Assembly (NCBI GenBank): GCA_963747005.1
Contig: CAVVDT010000015.1
Coordinates: 1-64,000, forward strand
Length of the DNA: 64,000 bases
Reading direction: 5' to 3'
DNA from: CAVVDT01 sp963747005
GTDB taxonomy: Bacteria; Pseudomonadota; Alphaproteobacteria; Rhizobiales; Aestuariivirgaceae
Shown here: positions 43,136 through 51,335 of the stretch, in pieces
How the letters are laid out: each line of letters starts with the position of its first letter
Position numbering within the stretch: position 1 is the first letter of the stretch
Notes under the pieces: model-generated
What the model saw: only the letters and a program-made list of their open reading frames with translations
Databases searched by the model: none
What the model was told of the DNA's origin: nothing
Translations under genes and position numbers: made by a program

Positions 43136-43834
43136 ATGCCGAAAATCGCGCTCGTTGATGACGACCGCAACATTCTCGCTTCGGTGAGCATGGCGCTGGA
43201 GGCGGAAGGCTTCCATACCAGCACCTACAGCGACGGCGTGGCGGCCCTGCAGGGCCTTAACGACAATCCGCCCGACATGGCCATATTCGATATCAAGATG
43301 CCGCGCATGGACGGGATGGAACTGCTGCGCCGCCTGCGCCAGCGTTCCGACCTGCCGGTCATTTTCCTGACCTCCAAGGACGACGAGATCGATGAACTGT
43401 TCGGCCTCAAGATGGGAGCCGACGATTTCATCCGCAAGCCGTTTTCGCAGCGCCTGCTGGTGGAGCGCGTCAAGGCGGTGCTGCGCCGGGCAAGTTCGCG
43501 CGACGGCACCCAGCCGGCGAGCGAGGCCAACCGCGTCATCGAGCGCGGCAAGCTGGTGATGGATCCCGATCGCCATTCCTGCACCTGGGATGGTGTGCCG
43601 GTGGTTCTCACGGTAACGGAATTTCTCATATTGCATGCGCTGGCCCAGCGGCCTGGCATCGTCAAGAGCCGCGATGCGCTGATGGATGCCGCCTATGACG
43701 ACCAGGTCTATGTCGACGACCGCACTATCGACAGCCACATCAAGCGCCTGCGCAAGAAATTCAAGGCGGTGAACGACAGCTTCGATGCCATCGAGACACT
43801 GTATGGCGTCGGGTATCGCTTTAAGGAGAGCTGA
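43136..43834 (+). CDS. chvI: ChvI-type two-component response regulator
   Basis: A 232-residue OmpR-family regulator. The receiver domain (1-120) has acidic residues at 8-10 in LVDDD, phosphoacceptor Asp52 in AIFDIKMPRMDG and the conserved Lys in IRKPF. The C-terminal winged helix runs from about 140 to 230 (LTVTEFLILHALAQRPGIVK, VDDRTIDSHIKRLRKKF). I start at 43136 because GGGG lies five bases upstream; the ATG 12 bases earlier lacks a site. In Agrobacterium and Sinorhizobium ChvI governs acid and envelope stress responses. The kinase gene chvG follows 27 bases downstream. Confidence 0.92.
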   Translation: MPKIALVDDDRNILASVSMALEAEGFHTSTYSDGVAALQGLNDNPPDMAIFDIKMPRMDGMELLRRLRQRSDLPVIFLTSKDDEIDELFGLKMGADDFIRKPFSQRLLVERVKAVLRRASSRDGTQPASEANRVIERGKLVMDPDRHSCTWDGVPVVLTVTEFLILHALAQRPGIVKSRDALMDAAYDDQVYVDDRTIDSHIKRLRKKFKAVNDSFDAIETLYGVGYRFKES

Positions 43835-43861
43835 TAGACAGCGGCTCACGTTCGGCACGAC

Positions 43862-45676
43862 ATGGTGGCTGGGGTTGACATCACGGAGCGCGGCGAGGTC
43901 GAGGAAACGGCCGCCCAGCGCGACGCAACCGATCTGCAACCGTCGGGACCGTTCCGCTGGCTGCACCGGCTGGCGCCGACCCGTCTCACCTCGCGCATCA
44001 TCATCATAAATTTCGCCGGGCTGATCATTCTCGTCGCCGGCATTCTCTACTTCAACCAGTCGCGCCAGAGCCTCATCGATGCCCGCGTCCAGAGCCTGAT
44101 GACACAGGCGCGGATCATGTCGGCGGCCGTGGCCGCGGCGGCTACCATCGACACCGACCAGATCATCGTCGATCCCGAAAAGCTGCTGGAACTCCAGCTC
44201 AACAAGCCGCACGGCAACGAGGAACCGCGGTCCTACGACTTTCTCATCAATCCCGAGCGCTCCGGACCGGTTCTGCGCCGCCTGGCGGCCTCCTCCGACA
44301 CCCGTGCCCGCATATTCGATCGCGACGGCATGCTGGTGGTCGATAGCCGTTATCTGTATGGCCGCGGCGAAATCCTGCGCTTCGACCTGCCGCCGCCCAA
44401 CATGGTGCCGCATGAGAACTGGGTAAGCACCGCCCTGAAGTGGGTTTATGACCTGTTGTTTGCCCACCATTATCCGCTGCAGAAGGACTATGGTTTCGAC
44501 AACGGCAAGGATTTTCCCGAAGTTACCGCCGCGCTCAACGGTGCCTCCGTCAGCGTCGTGAGGGTCAACGACACCAACGAGATCATCGTTTCGGTGGCCG
44601 TTCCCATCCAGCGTTTCCGGGCGGTGCTCGGGGCGCTTGTCCTGTCCACCAAGGGCGGCGAAATCGACAAGGTTCTGCGCAACGAGCGGCGCATCGTTCT
44701 GCTCACCTTCGCCGTGGCCGGCCTCGTGACCATCCTCCTGGCCATCGCCCTTGCCGGCCACATCGCCGAACCGATCAGGCGGCTGGCGGCGGCGGCTGAA
44801 CATGTGCGTCGTGGCGTCAACAGCCGGGCCGAGATTCCGGACTTCACCTTCCGCCGCGACGAGATCGGGCATTTGTCCGGTGCTTTGCGCGACATGACGC
44901 AGGCCCTCTACAAGCGCATCGATGCCATCGAGGCCTTTGCCGCCGATGTGTCGCATGAACTGAAGAATCCGCTGACTTCTCTGCGGAGCGCGGTGGAGAC
45001 TTTCCACTATGCCCGCACCGACGAGCAGCGCCAGCGCCTGGTCGCCATCATCAAGGACGACGTGCGCCGGCTCGATCGGTTAATTTCCGACATTTCCGAT
45101 GCTTCAAGGCTCGATGCCGAACTGGCCCGCGCCAAGGCCGGCCCGGTCAGCGTCGACCGGCTGCTGGCCGCCCTGGTGGACATTGGCAACGAGGTACGTC
45201 CGGCCGGCGCCGCGGCCATCGTGTTGCAGCAGAGCCCGCCGCCCTCCGGACTGGATCCGGCGGAAGCCTTCCAGGTGATCGGCCACGACAACCGCCTTGG
45301 GCAGGTGGCACGCAATCTCATCGATAACGCTGTTTCCTTCTCGCCACCCGGCTCGCAGGTAACCGTCAATCTGCGCCGCCGCGGCGACTGGGTCGAGTTC
45401 CGGGTCGAAGACGAGGGCGCCGGCATCTCACCCGACAATCTGGAACGCATCTTCGAGCGTTTCTACACCGACCGTCCCGAAGGCGCGTTCGGCAAGAATT
45501 CCGGTCTGGGGTTGTCGATTTCCCGCCAGATCGTGGAGGCCCATCGCGGGACCATACACGCGGAGAACCGCCTCGGCAGCCCCGGTCCCGACGGCCGCCG
45601 GCAGGTCCTGGGCGCCCGCTTCGTGGTGCGCCTGCCGGCCATGCCGGAGGACTGGCATGCCAGCGACGACGGTTGA
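43862..45676 (+). CDS. chvG: ChvG-type sensor histidine kinase
   Basis: A 604-residue membrane kinase. Membrane helices are at about 45-64 and 278-299, flanking a periplasmic sensor domain of some 210 residues. HAMP follows (about 300-350), then the H-box FAADVSHELKNPLTSL with His365. The ATPase domain has NLIDNAVSFSPPG, DEGAGISPDNLERIFERF and GLGLSISRQIVEAH. Its partner is ChvI. The last 20 bases overlap the HPr kinase start, a coupling conserved in alphaproteobacteria that links envelope sensing and the PTS. Confidence 0.93.
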   Translation: MVAGVDITERGEVEETAAQRDATDLQPSGPFRWLHRLAPTRLTSRIIIINFAGLIILVAGILYFNQSRQSLIDARVQSLMTQARIMSAAVAAAATIDTDQIIVDPEKLLELQLNKPHGNEEPRSYDFLINPERSGPVLRRLAASSDTRARIFDRDGMLVVDSRYLYGRGEILRFDLPPPNMVPHENWVSTALKWVYDLLFAHHYPLQKDYGFDNGKDFPEVTAALNGASVSVVRVNDTNEIIVSVAVPIQRFRAVLGALVLSTKGGEIDKVLRNERRIVLLTFAVAGLVTILLAIALAGHIAEPIRRLAAAAEHVRRGVNSRAEIPDFTFRRDEIGHLSGALRDMTQALYKRIDAIEAFAADVSHELKNPLTSLRSAVETFHYARTDEQRQRLVAIIKDDVRRLDRLISDISDASRLDAELARAKAGPVSVDRLLAALVDIGNEVRPAGAAAIVLQQSPPPSGLDPAEAFQVIGHDNRLGQVARNLIDNAVSFSPPGSQVTVNLRRRGDWVEFRVEDEGAGISPDNLERIFERFYTDRPEGAFGKNSGLGLSISRQIVEAHRGTIHAENRLGSPGPDGRRQVLGARFVVRLPAMPEDWHASDDG

Positions 45677-46163
45677 ACTGCCCGCTGCGTCGGCCGAACC
45701 CGTGCTGGTGCATGCCACCTGCTTGGCATTGGCGGGCATCGGCGTCTTGTTGCGCGGTCCCTCCGGGAGCGGCAAGTCGGATCTCGCCCTCAGGCTGATC
45801 GACCGGCCGGGCTTCGGGCTTGCGGCCTCGTTGATCGAGGCCCGGCTGGTGGCCGACGATCAGGTCATCCTTTCACGCACCGGGGACGATCTCTTGGCCT
45901 CGGCCCCCGAGCGGCTGGCAGGACTGCTTGAAATACGCGGCCTGGGCATTGTGCGGGTCGAGCCCGCCGGGCCGACGCGCCTCGGTCTCGTCGTGGATCT
46001 GGTCGCGGCCGCACGCATCGAGCGCTATCCCGCGGCGGCGGGCGAGGCCCGATTTCTCGGGTGTCGGGTGCCGCTTGTGTCGATTGATGCCACCGCCCCA
46101 TCTGCCGCAGCGCGGGTACGCGCCGCGCTGTATCATCTGGCGGGCGCGACGCCCTCACCCTGA
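45657..46163 (+). CDS. hprK: HPr kinase/phosphorylase, short alphaproteobacterial form
   Basis: A 168-residue protein with only the C-terminal kinase domain of HPrK. Walker A GPSGSGKSD is at 34-42, and LVADDQVIL carries the conserved acidic pair. The usual N-terminal domain of the about 310-residue Gram-positive enzyme is absent, as is normal in alphaproteobacteria. It phosphorylates a serine of HPr and thereby tunes the regulatory PTS. It starts inside the end of chvG. Confidence 0.9.
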   Translation: MPATTVELPAASAEPVLVHATCLALAGIGVLLRGPSGSGKSDLALRLIDRPGFGLAASLIEARLVADDQVILSRTGDDLLASAPERLAGLLEIRGLGIVRVEPAGPTRLGLVVDLVAAARIERYPAAAGEARFLGCRVPLVSIDATAPSAAARVRAALYHLAGATPSP

Positions 46164-46324
46164 AACCGCCGGTGCACTTTGCCGCTTGACAAAGCAGTGC
46201 CGATTGACGAGGCGTTGTCGGCCGCGAAAGGCCCCATGTGGCTAACTCGGCGGTCGCGGTTGCGCATCGCCGCCGAACCCGACAAGATGGCACCGCAGGT
46301 GCTTTGCTGGAGTTGCCGCATTTC

Positions 46325-46729
46325 ATGATCGGTCTTGTACTGGTTACCCATGGCAGGCTGGCCGAGGAATTCCGCGCCGCGCTCGAGCACGTGGTCGGCG
46401 AGCAGGACCGCATTGCCACCGTATGCATTCATCCCGATGACGACGTGGAAAGCCGCCGCGGCGATATCCTCGCCGCCGTCGAACAAGTGGACACCGGCAA
46501 GGGCGTGATCGTGCTGACCGACATGTTCGGCGGCACCCCCTCCAATCTCGCCATTTCGATCATGGAAGCCGACCATATCGAGGTCATCGCCGGCACCAAC
46601 CTGCCGATGCTGATCAAGCTGGCGAGTGTACGGCGCGAGGCCAAGCTGGCCGATGCCGTCGCGCAGGCGCGCGAAGCCGGCCGCAAATACATAAACGTGG
46701 CCAGCCAGTTGCTGCGCGATCAGGCCTGA
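46325..46729 (+). CDS. PTS EIIA component, mannose family
   Basis: A 134-residue EIIA-Man domain. The phosphorylated His9 is in LVLVTHGRLAEEF, and VLTDMFGGTPSNLAISIM is the second conserved loop. I start at the ATG at 46325, where the domain begins; the frame upstream to 46238 is not conserved. No sugar permease (IIB/IIC/IID) is present, so it is a regulatory acceptor of phosphate from HPr. The stop overlaps the HPr start by one base. Confidence 0.92.
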   Translation: MIGLVLVTHGRLAEEFRAALEHVVGEQDRIATVCIHPDDDVESRRGDILAAVEQVDTGKGVIVLTDMFGGTPSNLAISIMEADHIEVIAGTNLPMLIKLASVRREAKLADAVAQAREAGRKYINVASQLLRDQA

Positions 46730-47025
46730 TGGCGATGCCGGGCGCCTCCCGCGGGCCGACGGCACGCCGCGAACTGGCGATCGTCAACAGCCTCGGCCTG
46801 CATGCCCGCGCCACCGCCAAATTCGTCAAGTGCGCCGAACGCTTCGACGCCGATATCGAGGTGACGCGCGATGGCCAGACCGTGCCGGGCACCTCGATGC
46901 TCGGCCTGTTGATGCTCGCCGCCCACTGCGGCACCACCATCGACGTCGTTGCCTCCGGGCCTGAGGCGGAAGAGGCGATCGCCGCGCTGCAGAACCTGGT
47001 TGCCGGCAAATTCGGCGAAGAATGA
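46729..47025 (+). CDS. HPr-family phosphocarrier protein
   Basis: A 98-residue HPr. The phosphocarrier His25 is in NSLGLHARATAKFV, and the regulatory serine region reads GTSMLGLLMLAA (Ser56), the expected HPrK target. The N-terminus is about 11 residues longer than in E. coli HPr. With hprK and EIIA it forms a permease-less regulatory PTS; enzyme I is not in the window. Confidence 0.93.
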   Translation: MAMPGASRGPTARRELAIVNSLGLHARATAKFVKCAERFDADIEVTRDGQTVPGTSMLGLLMLAAHCGTTIDVVASGPEAEEAIAALQNLVAGKFGEE

Positions 47026-47042
47026 CCGGTCGCGTCGCATCC

Positions 47043-47062
47043 ACATAAAGACTTCTTTATAT
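47043..47062. promoter_or_regulatory. SahR-type operator upstream of ahcY
   Basis: ATAAAGA-CT-TCTTTAT is a perfect 7-bp inverted repeat (47045-47060) within ACATAAAGACTTCTTTATAT. I recall closely similar ATATAAAGA/TCTTTATAT sites as the alphaproteobacterial SahR motif controlling methionine-cycle genes. It lies six bases before the -35 box, 122 bases upstream of the ahcY start. Confidence 0.6.
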
Positions 47063-47067
47063 CTGCG

Positions 47068-47095
47068 TTGCGCCGCTGCCGCCTTGCTGCTATAG
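47068..47095 (+). promoter_or_regulatory. Predicted ahcY promoter
   Basis: TTGCGC at 47068-47073 and CTATAG at 47090-47095 are separated by 16 bases, a good match to alphaproteobacterial housekeeping promoters. It sits between HPr and ahcY and directly downstream of the ATAAAGA operator. Confidence 0.5.
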
Positions 47096-47183
47096 GGGCT
47101 GCCGGCAGAGATGAGCCGGGGCCTGTCGCCGGCCGGCCCATCCAACGATTGCGTCACACATTTTTTCCCCTTGAGAGGAACCG

Positions 47184-48590
47184 ATGAGCACGTCCGACGA
47201 TTTCATTGTGAAGGATTTGAAGCTGGCCGAATGGGGTCGCCGCGAACTGGACATGGCCGAGGTGGAAATGCCCGGCCTCATGGCGACACGCGCCGAATTC
47301 GGCGCCTCGCAGCCGCTGAAGGGCGCCCGGATCGCCGGCTGCCTGCACATGACGATCCAGACCGCGGTGCTCATCGAAACCCTTCAGGCGCTGGGCGCCA
47401 AGGTGCGCTGGGCCTCGTGCAACATCTTCTCCACCCAGGATCACGCCGCCGCCGCCATTGCCGCCACCGGCACTCCGGTGTTTGCCACCAAGGGCGAGAC
47501 GCTGGCCGAGTACTGGGAATATGTCGACCGTATCTTCGACTGGCCGAACGGCGAGACCGCCAACCTGATCCTCGACGACGGCGGCGATGCCACGGCCTAC
47601 ATCCTCATCGGCGCCAGGGCATCGGCGGATGCCTCGGTCCTCGCCAGCCCGAAGAACGAGGAAGAAGAAGAGCTTTTCAAGACCATCAAGCGGCGGCTTG
47701 CCAGGGACAAGGATTTCTTCCTGCGCACCCGCGATGCCATCAAGGGCGTGTCGGAAGAAACCACCACCGGCGTTCACCGGCTTTACGACCTGCAGAAGAA
47801 GGGCGAGCTGCCGTTCCCGGCCATCAACGTCAACGACAGCGTCACCAAGTCGAAATTCGACAACCGTTATGGCTGCCGCGAGTCGCTGGTCGATGGCATC
47901 CGCCGCGCCACCGATGTGATGATGGCCGGCAAGGTGGCCGTGGTGTGCGGCTACGGCGACGTGGGCAAGGGTTCGGCCCAGAGCCTGCGCGGCGCCGGCG
48001 CCCGTGTCATCGTCACCGAGGTCGATCCCATCTGCGCCCTGCAGGCGGCCATGGACGGCCACACCGTCACCACGCTGCACGATGCCGTTGCCACGGCCGA
48101 CATCTTCGTCACCGCCACCGGCAATAAGGACGTCATCACCATCGATGACATGCGCCGCATGAAGGACATGGCGATCGTTTGCAATATCGGCCACTTCGAC
48201 AATGAGATCCAGATCGCCGGCCTGAGAAACTACAAGTGGACCAACGTCAAGGATCAGGTCGACCTCATCGAGTTTCCCGGCGGCAACCGCATCATCCTTT
48301 TGTCCGAGGGGCGCCTGGTCAATCTCGGCAACGCCACCGGCCACCCCAGCTTCGTGATGTCGGCCTCGTTCACCAACCAGACCCTGGCCCAGATCGAGCT
48401 GTGGCAGAACGCCGGCAAGGGCAAGTATGGCAACGAGGTCTACGTGCTGCCCAAGCACCTCGATGAAAAGGTGGCGCGGCTGCACCTCGAAAAGGTTGGC
48501 GCCAGGCTGACCGAATTGAGCACCGAGCAGGCCGCCTATATCGGCGTCGCCCAGTCCGGGCCGTTCAAGCCCGATTACTACCGCTACTGA
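47184..48590 (+). CDS. ahcY: Adenosylhomocysteinase
   Basis: A 468-residue S-adenosylhomocysteine hydrolase, splitting the methylation by-product to adenosine and homocysteine. The NAD-binding GYGDVGKGSAQSLRG is near residue 256, and the substrate region KSKFDNRYGCRESLVDGI precedes it. The end KPDYYRY is the family C-terminus. A 40-residue insertion around 150-190 (SPKNEEEEELFKTIKRRLAR) is typical of proteobacterial and plant enzymes. GAGAGGAA precedes the ATG. It is probably regulated by the SahR-type operator upstream. Confidence 0.97.
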   Translation: MSTSDDFIVKDLKLAEWGRRELDMAEVEMPGLMATRAEFGASQPLKGARIAGCLHMTIQTAVLIETLQALGAKVRWASCNIFSTQDHAAAAIAATGTPVFATKGETLAEYWEYVDRIFDWPNGETANLILDDGGDATAYILIGARASADASVLASPKNEEEEELFKTIKRRLARDKDFFLRTRDAIKGVSEETTTGVHRLYDLQKKGELPFPAINVNDSVTKSKFDNRYGCRESLVDGIRRATDVMMAGKVAVVCGYGDVGKGSAQSLRGAGARVIVTEVDPICALQAAMDGHTVTTLHDAVATADIFVTATGNKDVITIDDMRRMKDMAIVCNIGHFDNEIQIAGLRNYKWTNVKDQVDLIEFPGGNRIILLSEGRLVNLGNATGHPSFVMSASFTNQTLAQIELWQNAGKGKYGNEVYVLPKHLDEKVARLHLEKVGARLTELSTEQAAYIGVAQSGPFKPDYYRY

Positions 48591-48671
48591 GCCGGCGCGC
48601 CTGAACCTGCAAGGTTCGCTCCGCGCAATCCCACCCTTGAGGTGGTGAGGTGCGCTGTTTGCCTGTATATG

Positions 48672-48705
48672 TCGCGAATCACCGCTTGACGTCGGTGATT
48701 CGCGA
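48672..48705. terminator. Strong hairpin after ahcY
   Basis: TCGCGAATCACCG and CGGTGATTCGCGA form a perfect 13-bp stem with an 8-base loop, 81 bases after the ahcY stop. No T-run follows, so termination may be Rho-dependent or the element may be a palindromic repeat. It separates ahcY from the PAS sensor gene. Confidence 0.6.
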
Positions 48706-48809
48706 TCGGACATCGGGTGCGGCTGCCCGTCGGGGTGCGCGGCTAGGGGCATTCACAGGGTTCAACGGCAGGGAGCTGGTCCGGGCTCTTTGGGGGAACA
48801 GCATTGGCG

Positions 48810-51335
48810 ATGCGTGGCGCCGCAACGCACAGGATGCAACGATGGGGCCGCATGCGGCCCATGCGTTCCTTGGCCCTTCTTGTCGTACTGGCCGTGGTCG
48901 GGCCGGCGCCGGCATCGGCGCTCCCTCTCGGCGAGGCCCTGATGGTCGGCATTGGCCGCGAACCTTTTGCCTTCGCGGCGGTCTTTCTGGCGCTCATCGT
49001 GTTCTTCTGGGCCTGGCTGGTGGTGCGCAAGCTGTCGCGCGACGAACTCGCCGCAAGGCAGCGGTGCAGCGAACTGGAAAGCCAGCTCAACGAGGTCGAG
49101 GCCGTGCTCGATGCCGAGCCGCATGTGATGCTCATATGGAAGGGGCGCGAGGAAGAACCCGAGCGGCTGGCCGGCGATCTGCGCGGCACGGTGAAGGTGC
49201 CGTCGACGCGCCGTGAAATGCTCGATTTCGAAGCCTGGCTGGAACCGGAATCGGCCGCGACATTGCGTGAATCACTGGCCATCCTGCGGGCCGCCGGCAC
49301 CCCATTCAATATCGGTATCAAGACAGCGTCGGGCGAACTGCTGGACGCCGACGGCCGCACCGCCGGCGGCATGGCGACATTGTCGCTGCGCCCGCTCACC
49401 GGCGAACGTCGCCACTATACCGAACTCGCCTACGACACCCGCAAGCTGGGCAAGCAGGTCGAACGCCTGAGTGCCATTCTCGATCGTGCCCCGTTCCCGA
49501 TCTGGCTGGCCGCCGATGGCGATGAACTGCAATGGGCGAACCTGGCCTATCTCGAAGCCACCGAATGCGCCGATGTGAGCGAAGCCATCACCCGCCAGGC
49601 CGCGCTTGTGGAGCGGCGCCGACCGGTCGCCGGCAGCCCCGAGGTGGCAACCGCCGCCAGGCCGCAGCGCGCCTATGCGGTCATTGCCGGCTCCAAGCGC
49701 GCGCTGGATGTCTACGACCTGGCCCTGGAAGGCGGCGGCCAGGTCGGCTACGCCGTCGACATGAGCCTTCTGGAGGACGCCCAGAAGGAATTGAAGCGCC
49801 ATATCCGGGCCCACGCCTCGACCCTCGACAATCTGGCCACTGCCATCGCCATCTTCGGTCCCGATCAGCGCTTGCGTTTCCACAACGCGGCCTATGCCGA
49901 ACTGTGGTCGCTGGATCCCGAATGGCTTTCCACCGGCCCGCTCGACAGCGAAATTCTCGACCGGTTGCGCGAGATGCGCCGCTTGCCCGAGCAGGCGAAC
50001 TACCGCGACTGGAAGGCCAAGCAGTTGACCGCCTATACCACGCTGGAGACTCGCGAGAGCTGGTGGCACCTGCCCGACAGCCAGACGCTGCGTGTGGTGT
50101 GCGAACAGCACCCCTTCGGCGGCGTCACTTATCTCTATGAAAACGTCACCAAGCAGATTTCGCTGGAAAGTCGCTACAACGAGCTCATCGGGGTGCAGCG
50201 CGAGACCCTCGACAACCTGCACGAGGGCGTGGCGTTGTTCGGCACCGACGGCTGCCTGCGGCTCTACAATCCGTCCTATGTGCGTTTCTGGAACCTCGAC
50301 GTCGCCTTCCTGGAAGGCCACCCCCACATCGACAAGGTGGTGACCCATAGCCAGAAGCTGCTGCCGGATGAGGCCGTGTGGGACGAAATGCGCTACGCGG
50401 TCACGTCGCTCAGCGATGCCCGGCGTCCGATGCAGGGTCGCATGTCGCGCCCCGACGGCATGGTGCTCGACTATGCCACCGTCTCCATGCCCGACGGCGA
50501 CACCCTCATCACCTATGTCGACATGACCGCCAGCGCCGGCATCGAGCGGGCGCTGCGCGAACGCAACGAGGCGCTGGAGGCGGCAGACGCCCTCAAGACC
50601 CGCTTCCTGTCCAACATCTCCTACAATCTGCGCACCCCGCTCACCAACATCAACGGCTTCACCGAGGCGCTGATGATGGGCATCGCCGGCAATCTCGCCG
50701 CCAAGCAACTCGAATACCTGCAGGACGTGCGCTCCTCGTCCACCGAACTGATGGCCATCATCGATGCCATCCTCGACCTCACGACCATCGATGCCGGCGC
50801 CATGGAACTGCGCCTCGGCGAGGTCGACGTTGCCTCGGTGCTGGAGGATACCGCCAACGCCATGGCCGATGTCATCGACGCCAAGAACCTTACCGTGCAT
50901 GTGGAGATCGCCGACGACGTCGGCACCTTCATCGGCGACGATCGCCGGGTGCGTCAGATCCTCACCCACCTGCTGGAAAACGCCATCGGCTTTTCCAACG
51001 CCGCCACGTCCATCCGCATGGGCGCGCGGCGCGAGGGCGACCACATCCTCTTGTGGGTGTCCGACACCGGCCGCGGCATCGATCCCGAATTCCAGGCCCA
51101 GGCCTTCGAGCGTTTCCAGGCCCGCGCCGTCACCGGCGGCCATCGTGGCCCGGGGCTCGGACTGGCGCTGGTCAAGAGCTTCGTGGAGTTGCATCATGGT
51201 CAGGTGAAGCTGCTGTCGCAGCTCAATCGCGGCACCACGGTCATCTGCCGCTTCCCGGTAGCCGGACCGCCCGGCGAGGCGCGTCGCCGGCGCCATGACG
51301 ATGTCCGGCCGCCCGCGAGGCAACTGGCCTCGTGA
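48810..51335 (+). CDS. PAS-domain sensor histidine-kinase-like protein lacking the phosphoacceptor His
   Basis: A protein of about 841 residues. A signal/anchor and membrane segment lie at about 18-70 (SLALLVVLAVVG, FAAVFLALIVFFWAWLVV). At least two PAS domains follow (LDNLATAIAIFGPDQRLRFH and LDNLHEGVALFGTDGCLRLY). The dimerisation region reads FLSNISYNLRTPLTNINGF with Tyr605 where His is expected. The ATPase domain is present: LLENAIGFSNAA, DTGRGIDPEFQAQAFERFQA, GPGLGLALVKSF. It may be a pseudokinase acting through binding or conformational signalling. Its GTGA end overlaps tsaE. A TTG start at 48804 is also possible. Confidence 0.88.
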   Translation: MRGAATHRMQRWGRMRPMRSLALLVVLAVVGPAPASALPLGEALMVGIGREPFAFAAVFLALIVFFWAWLVVRKLSRDELAARQRCSELESQLNEVEAVLDAEPHVMLIWKGREEEPERLAGDLRGTVKVPSTRREMLDFEAWLEPESAATLRESLAILRAAGTPFNIGIKTASGELLDADGRTAGGMATLSLRPLTGERRHYTELAYDTRKLGKQVERLSAILDRAPFPIWLAADGDELQWANLAYLEATECADVSEAITRQAALVERRRPVAGSPEVATAARPQRAYAVIAGSKRALDVYDLALEGGGQVGYAVDMSLLEDAQKELKRHIRAHASTLDNLATAIAIFGPDQRLRFHNAAYAELWSLDPEWLSTGPLDSEILDRLREMRRLPEQANYRDWKAKQLTAYTTLETRESWWHLPDSQTLRVVCEQHPFGGVTYLYENVTKQISLESRYNELIGVQRETLDNLHEGVALFGTDGCLRLYNPSYVRFWNLDVAFLEGHPHIDKVVTHSQKLLPDEAVWDEMRYAVTSLSDARRPMQGRMSRPDGMVLDYATVSMPDGDTLITYVDMTASAGIERALRERNEALEAADALKTRFLSNISYNLRTPLTNINGFTEALMMGIAGNLAAKQLEYLQDVRSSSTELMAIIDAILDLTTIDAGAMELRLGEVDVASVLEDTANAMADVIDAKNLTVHVEIADDVGTFIGDDRRVRQILTHLLENAIGFSNAATSIRMGARREGDHILLWVSDTGRGIDPEFQAQAFERFQARAVTGGHRGPGLGLALVKSFVELHHGQVKLLSQLNRGTTVICRFPVAGPPGEARRRRHDDVRPPARQLAS

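Noticed and set aside
43115..45007. A 630-codon minus-strand open frame opposite chvI-chvG
   Set aside because: Both well-supported genes occupy the plus strand; the antisense product has no recognisable domain.
47026..47183. SAM or SAH riboswitch upstream of ahcY
   Set aside because: The leader is short and GC hairpins do not form a known riboswitch core. The inverted repeat looks like a protein operator instead.
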